Shown here: in pieces, positions 34,886 to 46,704 of the stretch
Numbering within the stretch: the first letter of the stretch is position 1
How the letters are laid out: every line of letters begins with the position of its first letter
Source of the DNA: Salvator merianae
Taxonomy: Eukaryota > Chordata > Lepidosauria > Squamata > Teiidae
Direction of reading: 5' to 3'
DNA length: 64,000 nucleotides
Assembly (NCBI GenBank): GCA_003586115.2
Contig: QVOM02000115.1
Coordinates: forward strand, 4,356,435 to 4,420,434
The notes under the pieces: model-generated
Database searches by the model: none
What the model saw: only the letters and a program-made list of their open reading frames with translations
What the model was told of the DNA's origin: nothing
Position numbers and translations under genes: made by a program

Positions 34886-34894
34886 TGTCATCAC

Positions 34895-35165
34895 ATTGGT
34901 GTGCCACTGAAATGGGTCCCCTGGTCTGGAAAATGGAGGCATGTCTTCTGCATGCCTCTGTGATTTGGACTAGGCTAAGCTGGTATGCCAATAATCCTCA
35001 ATCCAGATCAGCCCCCACCCGCAATTTGGGTTTCACTCCATCCTATGCAGAATGGAGCATACCAGCGGTGAATGGGGCCTCCTGTATTCTGCACTCACAT
35101 GCTGAAGGGAGACCCTTAGTAGACTTGCTGGTGCAGAACACCAGCAAGTGCAGAAAGGCCTTAGG
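34895..35165. mobile_element. MITE family 2, partial copy
   Basis: Right end 'gcaagtgcagaaaggcctta' matches the family-2 terminus. The interior 'ctggaaaatggaggcatgtcttctgcatgcctctgtg' matches the copies at 9.6 and 42.8 kb. The left terminus is not recognisable. Confidence 0.55.
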
Positions 35166-35169
35166 CCTA

Positions 35170-35585
35170 TAAGCTACTCCATGTGTATCTAAGACTGCAT
35201 ACATACTGGTTCATGGTTGGGGTGGCAACATGTGGCTGTGAGGTGCTGGCATGATGTGGTGGGGAGACAACATGGAGAAGGTTCTGAAACAGCCCTCTTT
35301 GGAAGCTGGACCGAATGTCATGCACAGCAGCCTCAATCTGTCCAGGGGCAAGATGTGCAACTGGAACTCTGGTCATAGTGACAGTACTGGGCTGGCATGA
35401 CATGAGACACATCAGCCCCACCATTGACTCCACCAGCAAAGGGCAGCCTTAGAGCACCTACCCTCCCAATAAGCTGCCCCTTTGGATATTTGGAGCAGGA
35501 TGCAGCCTCTACTGGAGCAGAATCATGCAGCTGCCCTACCCCCTCCTGGGCAATCACAGGTCACCTATTAATGGACATGTAGATA
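35170..35585. other. Unclassified spacer before Bov-B
   Basis: Opposing short frames (35167-35439, 35333-35557) without domains. No repeat recognised. Confidence 0.45.
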
Positions 35586-35589
35586 GTGC

Positions 35590-35968
35590 TTCCCCTTCAT
35601 GGATCACTGCCTTGTTGTGACGGAGGGGCTTATGTAACTCAGTGAAGCTATGAGCTATGCCAGGCAGGGCTGCCCAAGACAGATAGGTCATGGTGGAGAG
35701 TTTTGACAAAATTGACCCCTGGGGAAGGAAATGGCAACTCATTGCAGTATCCTTGCCAAGAAAACCTCATGTTAAAGCACACAGGAAAAATGATATAACA
35801 CTGGAAGGTGATCCCCTCAGGCCAGAAGGTGTCCAAAACATTAAGGGGAAGAGCAGAGGGTAAATACATGTAGCTTCAGAAAGAGTGAAGCTGCTGGGCC
35901 AAAGCCAAAAGGATGCTCAGCTGTGTATGTGGCTGGTCATGAAAGTCCAATGCTGCTAAGAAGAATAG
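35590..35968 (+). mobile_element. Bov-B (RTE) LINE, 5' region
   Basis: Starts near 'catggatcactgccttgttgtgacgg' and follows the Bov-B 5' end: 'gctatgagctatgccaggcagggctgcccaagac', 'gtcatggtggagagttttgac', 'ggaaggaaatggcaactcattgcagtat'. It then runs into 'tggtcatgaaagtccaatgctgctaag'. The element is broken here by a CR1 insertion and resumes at 36178. Bov-B occurs in squamates, ruminants and other taxa and is known for horizontal transfer. Confidence 0.9.
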
Positions 35969-36177
35969 CCGTAAGGGCAATCAGTCCGTAAGGGCAATCA
36001 GTCACTGGAACAGGTTGCCACAGGAGGTGGTGGGCTCTTCTTCACTGGAGATCTTCAAGGAAAGACTGGACAGATATCTGTCTGGGATGCTTTAGTGAAT
36101 CCTGCATTGAGCAGGGGGTTGGACTCGATGACCCTGGAGGTCCCTTCCAACTCTATGATTCTATGATTCTATGAATA
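35966..36177 (+). mobile_element. CR1 LINE 3' end inserted in Bov-B
   Basis: Contains 'cactggaacaggttgccacaggaggtgg' and 'ggactcgatgaccctggaggtcccttccaac', then three units of the ATTCTATG tail, the classical CR1 terminus. This subfamily differs from the ATGTTCTT-tailed copies elsewhere. At its 5' side a 17-bp unit is perfectly repeated in tandem (35969-35985 and 35986-36002). It splits the Bov-B, so it is younger than that element. Confidence 0.93.
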
Positions 36178-38800
36178 CTTCATAGGAACCTGGAATGTAA
36201 GATCTATGAACCAAGGTAAGCTGGATGTGGTCAAACATGAAATGTTATGACTGAACATTGACATCTTGGGAGTCAGTGCACCACAATGGACAGGAATGAG
36301 TGAATTTAACTCAGATGATCATTATATTTACTACTGTGGGTAAGAATCCCTTCGAAGGAATGGAGTAGCCATCAGAGTAAATAAAATGTGAGAAAAGCAG
36401 TAATGTGGTGCAATCTCAAAAATGACAGAATAATATCTGTTTAAATCCAAAGCAAACTGTTTGATATCACAGTAATCCAAGTCTATGCCCCAACCACTGA
36501 TGCCAGAGAGGGCAAAGTTTGCCAGTTCTATGAAGACCTATAATTAACTATAACTCTATAGTTATATGGCAAACTATAACTAACCTATAACAATGAAGAC
36601 CTAGAACTAACACCAAATAAAGATGTTTTGTTCATCATACAGGATTGGAATGTTAAAGTAGGAAATCAAAAGATTACTGGAATAACAGGCAAGTTTGGCC
36701 TTGGAGTACAAAATGAAACAGGACAGAGACCAGTAGAGTTCTGTCAAGATAACTTACTGGTCATAGTAAACATTCTTTTCCAACAGCCCAAAAGGTGACT
36801 CTTATCACTCAATGGTCAATACGAAAATCAGATTGCAGCCAAAGTTGGAGAAGCTCTAAGCAGTCAGTAAAGCAAGATCTTGCGCTGACTATGGCTCAGA
36901 TCACAAGCTTCTGATTGCAACATTTAGACTTAAACTGAAGAAAGAAGGGAAAACCGCTAGACTATAGAGGTAATACCTAAATAATGTCCTTTATGAATAT
37001 GCAGTGGAGGTGATGAATAGATTTAAGGAATTAGATCTGGTAGACAGAATGCCTGAAGTACTATGAACAGAGGTTTGTAACATTGCATGAGGAGGCAGCA
37101 ACAAAAAAAATTCTAAAGAAAAATAAGAAAAATAAGGCAAAATGGTAATCTGATGAGGTTGTCTAATGAGTGGATGAAAGAAGAAAGGTGAAAGGCAATG
37201 GAGAAAGGGAATGATATACAAAACCAAACACAGATTTCTAGAGAATAGCAAGGCCAGAAAAGAAGGCCTTCTTAAATGAGGAATGCAAAGAAATTGAAGA
37301 AAACCATAGAATGGGAAGAAAATTGGAGATACCAAGAGAACATATTATACAGAAAATGAGCATGATAAAAGACAAAACAGAAGAGATAAAGAAAAGGTGG
37401 CAAGAATTCACAGAAGAAGTATACAAGAAAGATCTTAACATCATTGATAATCATGATGGTGTGATCACTGATCTATAGCTAGATATCTTGGAGAGCGAAG
37501 TCAAGTGGGCCTTAGGAAGAATTGCTAGCAACAAGGTTGCCATACCAAAGAAGGGCAATGCCAAAGGATGTTCAAACTGCTGAACAATTGTGCTCATTTC
37601 ACACACTAGCAAGCTATGTTCAAGATTCTGCAAGCTTGGCTTCAGTAATATGTAAGCCAAGAATTTCCAGAAGTGCAAGCTGGATTTTGAAGGGCAGAGG
37701 AACTAGAAATCAAATCGCCAACATTCACTGGATTATGGAGGAAGCAAGGAAATTCCAGAAAAACATCTACTTCTGCTTCATTGACTATGCTGAAGCCTTT
37801 GACTGTGTGGATCACAACAAATTGTGGCACGTTCTTAAAGCGATGAGAGTACCTGACGGTCAGAAGCAAACATGGAACAACCGATTGATTCAAAATTGGG
37901 AAAGCAGTATGACAAGGCAGCATATTGTCATGCTATTCATTTAATTTATTTGCAGAGTACATCCTGTGAAATTGCCAGGCAGAATGAATCAAAAGCTGGA
38001 ATTAAGATCATTGGGAGAAATATCAACAACCTCAGATATGCAGCTGATTCAAGTGAAGAAGAGTTAAGGAGCCTCTTGATGAGAGTGGAAGAGGAGAGTA
38101 CAAAAGCTGGTTTGAAGCTCAACATTAAAAAAAAACCCCTAAGATCATGGCAGCTGGTCCCATCACTTCCTTGCAGATATTAGAGGGAAGAAAAGGAAGC
38201 AGTGTCAGATTTTATTTTCTTAGGCTCAAAGACCACTGCAGACTGTGCCTGCAGTCATTAAATTAAAAAACACTCGCTCCTTGGAAGGAAAACTATGGCA
38301 AACCTGAATAGAATTTTAAAAAGGAGAAACATCACTTTGTTGACAAAGGTCTGTATAATCAAAGCTATTGTTTGTCCAGTAGCAATGTATGGCTGTGAGA
38401 GCTGGACCTTAAGGAAGGCTGAGCCAATGAAGAATCAATGCTTTCTAATTGTGTTGCTGGAGAGACTTTTGAAAGTCCCTTGGACTTCAAGGAGACCAAA
38501 TCAGTGAATACTAAAGGAAATCAACCCTGACTGTTCATTGGGAAGACAAATACTGAAACTGAAGCTCAAATACTTTTTCTGCATAATGAGAAGACAGGAC
38601 TCACTGGAAAAGATCCTGATGCTGGAAAAGACTGAAGGCAAAAGGAGAAAGGGATGGCAGAGGATGAGATGAACAGACAATGTCATGGAAGCAACAGCCA
38701 TGAAATTGGGCAGAATTCGAGCAGCAGCGTAGGACAGAAGGACCTGGTGTGTGTGATCCATGGATTCATGAAGAATTAGGCACAACTGAACAACAACTGA
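36178..38800 (+). mobile_element. Bov-B (RTE) LINE, endonuclease and reverse transcriptase body, inactive
   Basis: Co-linear with Bov-B ORF2. The apurinic-type endonuclease begins at about 36183 ('cataggaacctggaatgtaagatctatgaacc') and covers about 36.2-37.0 kb. The linker runs to about 37.5 kb, RT is at about 37.55-38.15 kb, and the C-terminal region with 'gtatggctgtgagagctggacc' is at about 38.39 kb. The 3' end is near 'ggcacaactgaacaacaactga' (38,800). Premature stops and frameshifts are frequent and there are internal deletions, so it cannot encode a complete enzyme. With the 5' region it totals about 3.0 kb excluding the CR1 insert, close to the roughly 3.2 kb family length I recall. Confidence 0.92.
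37522..38183 (+). pseudogene. Bov-B reverse transcriptase remnant with damaged active site
   Basis: Two overlapping frames cover the RT. The first (37522-37944) contains motif A as 'FCFIDYAEAFDCVDHNKLW', including its aspartates. The second (37872-38183) contains the motif C region as 'NNLRYAADSSEEELRSLL'. In related elements this reads YADD, so the first catalytic aspartate of the pair is replaced by alanine and a few following residues are missing. Sequence between motifs A and C has lost part of the domain and shifts frame. The protein would be inactive even without the stops elsewhere. Motif identities are from knowledge of RTE reverse transcriptases. Confidence 0.85.
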
Positions 38801-38804
38801 TGGC

Positions 38805-41700
38805 GCTTGGTTTTATCTGTATCTGTTTCTCTTCCTTGGCCTATGACAGATCAAAGTCAGTTAGGAGAAAACAAAAGGGGGCTTCCAATCAGTGTTTCCC
38901 CTTCCCCACTTGTAGAAGTAGTCCATGAGCCAACCCTGGATCTCACAGCTGGATTAATGGCTAAATCCTCATGGTATTGGTAACCATGTGTAGTTGCATC
39001 TGGAAAAACATAACATCTGGCTTTTCATGTTTGATATAATTCTGTGGGTCCTGGTCACTGAGGTTCTTTGTGGCTTCCTTCAGTAACTTGAGGAACTTGA
39101 CATTGGTGCCCCAGATTGGTGCCTTGGCATTGGTTCAGGCTGGAGGGCACTCTGGTGTTATGAGGCACACACGACTGACCAAATGTGAGACCATCTAGGC
39201 AGGAGACAACTCCATGCACCCACCTCAGGATTAGGTTCCTCTCTTGGTGAGGATCTTGTATATAAGGATCCTTTCAGAGGAGTCCTGCATCCTCATTGGA
39301 GTCTCCTTCAGTAAGCTGCACTACCACCTTGCTGCTGCCTCTTCTGCAGATGCAATCTCACTGGGACACTCAAGAATGGTGCCAGTGGAGGATTCCATGC
39401 CAACAGAAGACCTAGTACTTCAGAAGAAACAGAAGTCCACAGGGCCCTGAAGCTCTGGTGTCGCCTGCATTGAAGAAACAGCAGAAATGGGAAGTAGAAC
39501 AATTATTGTGAAATGCAGAAGACATTTACAGTATTTATGAATTACTTTAATGTTTTTAAGAAAATGTTTTGTTTATATTTTTTCTTTTAATTCTGAAATA
39601 AATGATTAGTTAAGGCATTTAGGACTCAGCTGCATCTGTTTGACATTGATTTGTGTGGACTTCGAAGGCATTTGAAGCAAAACTTGTGCCTTTTCCCCAT
39701 TGTTTTGTGTGGAGTGTCGGAGGATGGTTTTGCATTTCCCCATCAGCGTAGTGAGATGGAATTTTATACTCACGGGCTTTTCTGGGAACCCAAATCTCAT
39801 AAATAGCAAGCAATATTTGTATAAAATGGAAGCAATGTAAGAAATAGATCAGATTTTAAGAATATGCCAATTAGCTCATTGTCAGTAGACTAATGAAAGA
39901 GTGGATATATCCATCAAGTCCTTTCTGCAGGTATTTTGCTGCCAAACTAGGCAGCATCATCAGTGTGAATTCTTTTCTTTTACATGGAAGTCATTAATTT
40001 GCCTGGGTCCAAAGATTCCTCTTGGCATCCCCATATGTAGTCATATGCTCCTAGTGTGTGCATTTCATTGGAAGCTGCTGCTGTGGACAAGTGGCTTTTA
40101 TTCAAGAAGATCCCATCTACCCTTTGGCCTACTGATCCCATGATACTGCCTGCCTCTGAATTCAAGCATGTCACAGCTTAGATGGCTGACAGCTGGCATT
40201 TAAGGGAAACTGATTTAGCAGCCTGTTTTATCAGACTTTGCATTCACTCCAAAGACCGGGACTTGCCTTCTGTCCGTGCTTGTGTCACCTGGTTCCCTGG
40301 AGAGCAATCTACGGCAATTTACAAACCAATTCTTTTCCTGTCTCTGAGATCCTTGTGACAGCAATGGATATTTTATGCTTGAGGAATTGGTCTTTAAGGA
40401 TTTGGGGACTGTATACCCTAAGCCATCTAAAATGTCACTTCTAAGGGCTCTCTTTCTTTCCATGCTGATATCTCTTTATAGTTGATCCTGCATGGAAACG
40501 CTCCCCCCCAGAGAAAGCATGCCTGTGAATATTTTGTCCAGAATCTGTGGTATAATTTAAAGAGGCCTGTGGCAGCAAAGTACCCCAAATTTATATTAAT
40601 CTTGGGACAAAGGCAGGTCAGAAGCAAATGCAGTCCTTACTCCAGCCATCCAAAACTGAATGCCGTAAAATAATATGAATTCATAATTCGCAGGTGCATG
40701 GGTCATTTTTTTTTTCTCAACCTGAATTCAACAGCTGCTTTTCCCAGTTAACTATAACTACGGAGACTGGGCATCAGTACTGTTGCATTTATGACGCTTC
40801 AGTATCGTACATTATTGCAACATATTTCTCTGCCATATATTGTAAGAAAAAATAAATAAATAAAGAGTGCATTGGAGGAGACATTCAGGTTGCAATTCTG
40901 TGTCTCCTTATGTGAGAGTAAGATTCATTCAAGTCGGCTGGGTTACTTCTGAGTAGACATGCATGAGATTAAAATTGTAGAAGGGACAGAGAATTATAAC
41001 TGAAGGATTTTATTAGGAATGAAATTGAAGTGCTGTTCCTTGTATCTCTACTCAAAAATAACTGATTGTGTTCAATCGTGCTTATTACTCTGTGAGTATG
41101 GAACTATAGCCCCAAAGCCAACACTATTAACAATTGCACACTGTGCTGTTGCTGAGGAAAACAAGCAGACAATACCTAGCATTTATACACTTTTAGGTGA
41201 ATTCATATACCTTACATGAGTGCATCTCCCTGCAGTAAAAATAACAGACTAAATAAAAATACTCTGCTCTCTGACTTGTATATTGGCTATACTATTAGGA
41301 TTGGGTGTGAAAGCAACAGAGATTTACATTTAAAAGCTTTGTATAGACAACTGTCAAAATAATGTATTAACAGTTCATATGCAGGAAAGTGTCCAAGTAT
41401 AGGTGATGTAAATAACAGACTAGCCACTTAAACAGGAAATGGAAACAACAAATGGAAAACAGTTACCCAGCAAAATGAGAGAAAGCTCCTTGGACATTGT
41501 GAGAGGGACAAAGAAAGAGGGAAAAAAGAGCATCCTTTGCATGTACAAAGCATAGGCTGGGAGAGGGAGGGGGAAGTGGAAGGGGGAGATGTAGAGGAGA
41601 CTTCTCTTCTACAAAATATCTGCTAAGCGCTCCAAATCCTGAGCATGTGGCTTCTTTCTTTGCCTTTTGCTTCATGGGAAAGCACTGATGAGCAGACATA
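38805..41700. other. Unclassified region
   Basis: About 2.9 kb with no transposon I can name. A block at about 38940-39600 ends in an AATAAA (about 39596-39601) after T-rich sequence and has a short frame at 39244-39450. This could be a decayed 3' exon or processed copy, but no protein family is recognisable. A TAAA run is at 40850-40862, and a purine-rich run at 41555-41590. Confidence 0.35.
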
Positions 41701-41702
41701 AG

Positions 41703-42123
41703 ATCATAAGAACCTAAGAGGAGCCCTGCTGAATCAGGCTGCAGCCCACCTAGTCCAATATCCTATCTTACACAGTGGTCCACCAATTGCTTCTGGGGCA
41801 TTCTCAAGTAGAAGAAGAGAGCAAAACCTTCACATGCTCTCAACTCCCTGCAAATGGTCTTTAGAGGCATCCTGCCTGTCTTTCTATCCTGGAGGCTACT
41901 GGCATCCATTCTACCTAGGCATCCATTCTAGTAGCCATTGATACACCTGACCACCTGAAGCTGTCCAATCCTTTCTTAAAGCTATCTAGGATGATTGCTG
42001 TCACCACTTCTTCTGGGAGTAAATTTCATAGACCAGTGACCTTCTGGATGAAAAAATACTTCTCCTTGTCACCCCTAACTTTCCTACCCATTAGTTCCAT
42101 AGAGTGCCCCTTGGTCCTAAACA
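41703..42123 (-). mobile_element. CR1 LINE 3' end, reverse orientation
   Basis: Reverse-complement of the ATGTTCTT-type CR1 terminus: 'aagaacctaagaggagccctgctgaatcaggctgcagcccacctagtcc' at the left. It runs back into 'aagctatctaggatgattgctgtcaccacttcttctgggagtaaatttcatagaccag', which is the end of ORF2 and matches the CR1 at 63.9 kb. Carries a small internal duplication of 'catccattctacctagg/catccattctagtag' at about 41905-41935. Confidence 0.88.
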
Positions 42124-42129
42124 TTAAAA

Positions 42130-42338
42130 TGGCTAAATGTAAGCTGTTTGATTCTGCTGCTGCTGTGGGTACCATTGAGTCAGATAACACTTCTGGTTAA
42201 CTCCATGGACACCTTCAAGGACATTGCTAAGCAGTTTTCTTGACAAGAGATATAGAAGCGGTTTGCCATTGCCTACTTCCAGGGAGAGGCGGAGGATCGA
42301 ACCAGTTTGCTCTAGCACTGAGCTACAGCTGTTCCCTG
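42130..42338 (-). mobile_element. tRNA-derived SINE (copy 3), best preserved head
   Basis: On the minus strand it begins at 42338 with 'cagggaacagctgtagctcagtgctagagc'. The A box (TAGCTCAGTGC) is at about 42315-42325 and the B box (GGTTCGATCCT) at 42293-42303, at the spacing of a pol III tRNA promoter. The body has 'ggcaatggcaaaccgcttctatatctcttgtcaagaaaactgc'. It abuts the CR1 3' fragment directly. Same family as 24.2 and 30.0 kb. Confidence 0.85.
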
Positions 42339-42569
42339 TAAGCAGATGGGCATGACAAAAGTGTTGAATGTATTTAGATTGAACAGGAAGAGGAGCGGAA
42401 GACTTTCATTATTATTGCTAAGATTACTGATGAGGCTAATTTAATAAAAAAGATAGGTGACTATTACTGTGACAGTTTTACTGACATTAATAATTACAAC
42501 AGCTCTGAAAAGTAAGGCATACTCTTGCCGTACTGTAAGAAGGAATATGTGCGCAAGAGAGAAATGGAG

Positions 42570-43098
42570 ACTAGGCCCTTTCTGTACTTATCTGAAAGCC
42601 GCATCAAGAAGTGACCTATGGGCCTCCCTTCTGTATGTTAGTATGGAATATGGGACGCCCCGCCCACTGCTAGTACACTCCATCTGCACCAGATGAAGCA
42701 TATTTCAGTTCTGGAGGGTCTAGATCAGGATTGCCAGTGAACTTGACTTATCAGTCCACCCAGTGTACCAATGGGTGAAAATCCAGATCATGGAGGCGTG
42801 CAGAAGGCACATGCCTCTGTGTTCTGGATTAAGCTGGGGACCTGTTTTGGTGGCACATCTTACTGAACTGCCAAAGTGGGTTCCCAGGGCTCCAAGGCCA
42901 GGGACCTTAGTTCCTAGCCATTGGAGGTTTTGAGACTAGCTTCAGGATCGGCATGGGGGCTGGACTGGAGCAGCTGTCACCATTTAGACAGCATTATTCT
43001 AGCCCAGAATGATCTAGCCCAGAACCCTTGGGATGGACTGCTTTCCTCCAGGCCAGCTAATCTGGAATATAACCGGTAAGTGCAGAAAGGCTCTAAGG
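42570..43098. mobile_element. MITE family 2, full-length copy
   Basis: Left end 'taggccctttctgtactta' and right end 'taagtgcagaaaggctcta' are inverted repeats, about 530 bp apart. The interior has short repeated and inverted words ('gcccagaatgatctagcccagaac'). No coding frame. The hAT-like TAGGCCC ends suggest that superfamily, but the flanking 8-mers (atggagac, aggctacc) do not match. Confidence 0.65.
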
Positions 43099-43099
43099 C

Positions 43100-43735
43100 T
43101 ACCATAAGCCTTACTGGCTTACAGTTCACACTATTAGGAGTGTCTTCAGACATGAAGTTTAATGTAGTTTTGATCTAAAACATTTTGTGCTAAACATGAA
43201 ATAATGGTCAGAATGCTCATTTACATTGCGGCTCTTTTTCTGGCACTTTTTGTTCTCAGGAGCCACAACCATATCATATACTTAGCCAACAAAAGTCTCA
43301 AAGGAAATTTAATTAGATGGTACAGGGATGCTTAGTTACTTCCGATATATTCCTCCCTGATAAGATCTAGTAAAAAAATACACATGATGGGCTGTCATTA
43401 TTCTGTAGGAATGAAATGAAATGTAGTAGGTAGTGCAGAGGAAAAACCTATTCCTAAAATGATTGTCACCTTATATGTCCTCTTTTGACATATTAATGTT
43501 ATTGACTTCTGCACTGAATTTCAGCTTTATCTTTACTGTTGACACCATATGATTTTCTCATTGTACTAAGCTAGTCCATGATCCATGGAGATTTGGATAC
43601 AGTAGATCTCACAAAATGAGAGCTATAGATCGGTGCTGAAAATGTCATTCACACTGCAGCAATGTTAGCTGAAGTCTTTGGAGCTATCTCATCCAAATTC
43701 TGTTTGAATTGGGGCTGGTTGGTGGTGGGTCCTGC
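43100..43735. other. Unclassified spacer
   Basis: No recognised feature and no supported reading frame. Confidence 0.5.
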
Positions 43736-43737
43736 AG

Positions 43738-43819
43738 ATTCCTTCCTTCCTTCCTTCCTTCCTTCCTTCCTTCCTTCCTTCCTTCCTTCCTTCCTTCCTT
43801 CCTTCCTTCCTTCCTTCCT
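43738..43819. repeat. CCTT tetranucleotide microsatellite
   Basis: Uninterrupted (TTCC)n of about 20 units. The plus-strand frame through it encodes only FLPS repeats and is an artefact. Confidence 0.97.
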
Positions 43820-43824
43820 CTGAA

Positions 43825-46365
43825 TTTCTCACTTCTTCTCTGCACAGTTCAAGGCAAAGAACATTATTCTCATCCTCATTTTATCATAAAAGGTCAATTA
43901 CACTCAGAAACAGTGACTTGTCCAGGTCACCCAGTAAGCTTCATAGCTAGGTAAGAACTTGAACCCTGATCTCCCAGACTGTAGTCCAAGAGCTCAAATT
44001 CTACACTATAGTGATTTGCACATGTGTGAAAGAAGCCTACTTCTTTTCATGAAAATGCCTTTTGACTTCTCTTTGCATTCTGTCTTCATCTGAACCTTCT
44101 TCTAAAAAAAGGAGATTCTGTCAGCTCAGAGTCGTCATCATCAGCCATAAGTCTGTTGTATTTTGGTCAGGAGCTTTTCTTACTGGGCTACTCCCTGCAA
44201 CAAAATATACAGTGGTCCCAAAGACAGGATCGTTCTCACAAATATTGCATGCAATCAACATAGGGATTGTGGTCAGTGGGGGGCTAGTACTGAGTTGGGG
44301 CCAATCCATGAAGCCTTCTGATCCGTTCACTTGCTTCCTCACTCATTTTTTTGGAAAAAGATATATTCTATGGCTAATGTGTGTTGGAACCTTCCTAAGA
44401 CAGAACTCAGTGGCTTATCATATAAAGGTCATCTGATCACATACATACATACATACATACATACATACATTTTTCTATCCAAAGAGAAGACTGGATCAGT
44501 CTGACGCACATGTGCATGCAAAAAAGAAGGAGGAGGAGAAGGAGGAGGAGGGGAAGAAGAAGATAATTTCATATATGTAAACCCATGGATTTTTATGTGT
44601 GAAAAAAAAGACCAAATTATATTGATATGTAAATAGGTGCTAGGTGCTCCTGTGCATAAGATAAAAATGGTGTGGACCTGCAATACTACATCTGGTGTAA
44701 AACATGAATGGCTTTCTGTAGCTTGTAGATTGTCATTCATGCTAAAACATTTAATACCAGTTGTGTACAGGGTCTATTTGTCACTGTCCATAGGAAGCAC
44801 AAAGTGAGCAGATGTGCTCCATCCTACACCCCATAAGTTAACACAGGTTCCCATTGCTGGCTCTTGGATAGGGTGTGGTGAGTGGGGGGCTTTGCTGGCT
44901 ATTTCCTTGTCATATCTCACACCAAGAGAAATCTAACAAATGGACGAGCTCTGCTGGAACACAGCCATCCTCTTTATCTGTTCCTTTCAGGCACCAACAC
45001 AGTTTAAATGGACTTAACATTCCATACAGCTATGGAAGATATCACAGATGAAAAAGGAAAAGCTGGCATTTTGTATACAGTGTGGGAGCTCCTGATTTGC
45101 CATACATGAGAAAGTGTTTGCTCAACCACTCTCTACAATTTATGCTTTAGCATCAGTTTCTGAAAGAATCCACTACCACCCTTTAAAGTCATAGGAAATA
45201 AAAAGTAAAGCAATCTATTTGAAGTCTTTTTTTTTTTTTGCACATTTGAAGGGAAGTGGTTGCATATTTTTTTTAAAAAAATCATAATTAGAGTGTCATA
45301 TCAAAAAAAATACCAGTGGCTAGTCCCAGGTTTGTGCTAAACCAAAAGCATTTAAAGAAGCTGTTTCTTGTTTGGTTTTGCCCCTGGAGAAAAATGTGAC
45401 ATCCAGATTTATACTTTAAAGAATCTATTTAAAAGCGAGTATTATATGAGCTTGGGAGCTATGCATTATTCATAGGAAGCCACTGGACCAAGCACCTAAT
45501 CTTTCTTAGAAATGCACATTTGGAGGCATTGGTTTTGCACCTCTCTGTGAAACACCCGTGAGATGTACCCCTTCCCACTCCAAAGACATGTTGGATGGTC
45601 TCTCTGCAAAATCAAACAAATTAAACTGCAACTGCATTTTCATCTGTTTTGTTTCACCATTTGTGGCATTATAGCTTCAAATGTGTGATGAAAGGTGATA
45701 GATTGTATTTCTGCTGGTCTGCAGGAGACCTGCTTTTAAAGAATTTTAAAGGTCTCTGGCTAGATACTCTACAGCAGGAGACCTGGAGTAAACAATCTGA
45801 GAGTCAGATTTAAAAAAAACACACACACAGAAAGAACCCACCCCCTCTAAATTGCTAAAGAGATTGTTTGTGCCTCTTTCTGGCACCTAAAAAGGAGAAG
45901 TAATCACTTTTAATTAGATTCCTGGAAAAAGCAGGCAGCTGGAAGCAATGGATGGAGCTGTCTTCCCCAGTTGTGTGATCTGAAGAATTCCCACATTGGG
46001 GGTATTCATCTTTTCTTCCAAAGAAAAAGAACATAAGCACCCACAGGTGACAACCCTTGTTCAGTGGCATAGGTCTCTAGAGAACAGACAGAAATTTATT
46101 TAATACAAAATTTACAAATGCATCTGAAAAAGTATGCATGAGGTGCTTTTGACACTAATGTAGTCATATGCAATACAGCAACACAATGAGGGAGTATGCA
46201 GAGTGTTGAAGGAACAACATTTGGCAAGGTTAACTTACTTCATTAGGTAGTGTGAGGGTAAGAAGACAAGGAAGAAATATAGTGTTACCTTCAGTTGTTT
46301 GGAAGAAAAGCCGGATGCAAATATTTAAAGGAATGCCTTAAAATATTTAAAGGAAAGCCTACTCC
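43825..46365. other. Unclassified region with two simple repeats
   Basis: Includes an (ACAT)n run at 44440-44470 and a purine-rich GGA/GAA run at 44523-44566. No transposon or gene recognised. The plus frame at 44062-44436 and the minus frame at 44121-44342 occupy the same DNA and show no domain. Confidence 0.45.
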
Positions 46366-46369
46366 CTTA

Positions 46370-46700
46370 TAGACTCTCTTACCTAAGATCTGCTGGTGAG
46401 ATCTTCTTGGCAATGTCACCTCCTTTAGCAGTTCAGAGGGTGGGGATGTGTAGGGGGGCTTCTTGGTGGTAGCCCCCAGGCTGTGGAATAATCTCCCCTC
46501 CGAGGTGCATCAGGCACCCTCTTTGTACATATTTAGATGTTTGGTGAAGGCACACCTTTTTACCCTGGTCTTTGACTGAGGGAACAGCATGCCCCCCCAA
46601 TACAAGCGCTGTCATTGCTTTAGCTAACTTATTTTATCTGTTATTACACTGATTTATTATAACCCACCCGACACCTTTGGCTACAGGGTGGGATGTAATG
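46370..46700 (+). mobile_element. L2-like LINE 3' end
   Basis: A broken frame reads 'LRSAGE' near 46390 and, after a frameshift, 'VVAPRLWNNLPSEVHQAPS' and 'VKAHLFTLVFD', stopping at about 46580. This is the same C-terminal block as at 20.35-20.55 kb. The 3' UTR has 'cccacccgacacctttggctacagggtgggatgtaatgg'. No AAAT tail remains. Confidence 0.8.
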
Positions 46701-46704
46701 GACT

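Noticed and set aside
42293..42325. Functional tRNA gene (good A and B boxes)
   Set aside because: The sequence after the B box is the SINE body shared with 24.2 and 30.0 kb, and no acceptor stem closes; it is a SINE head.
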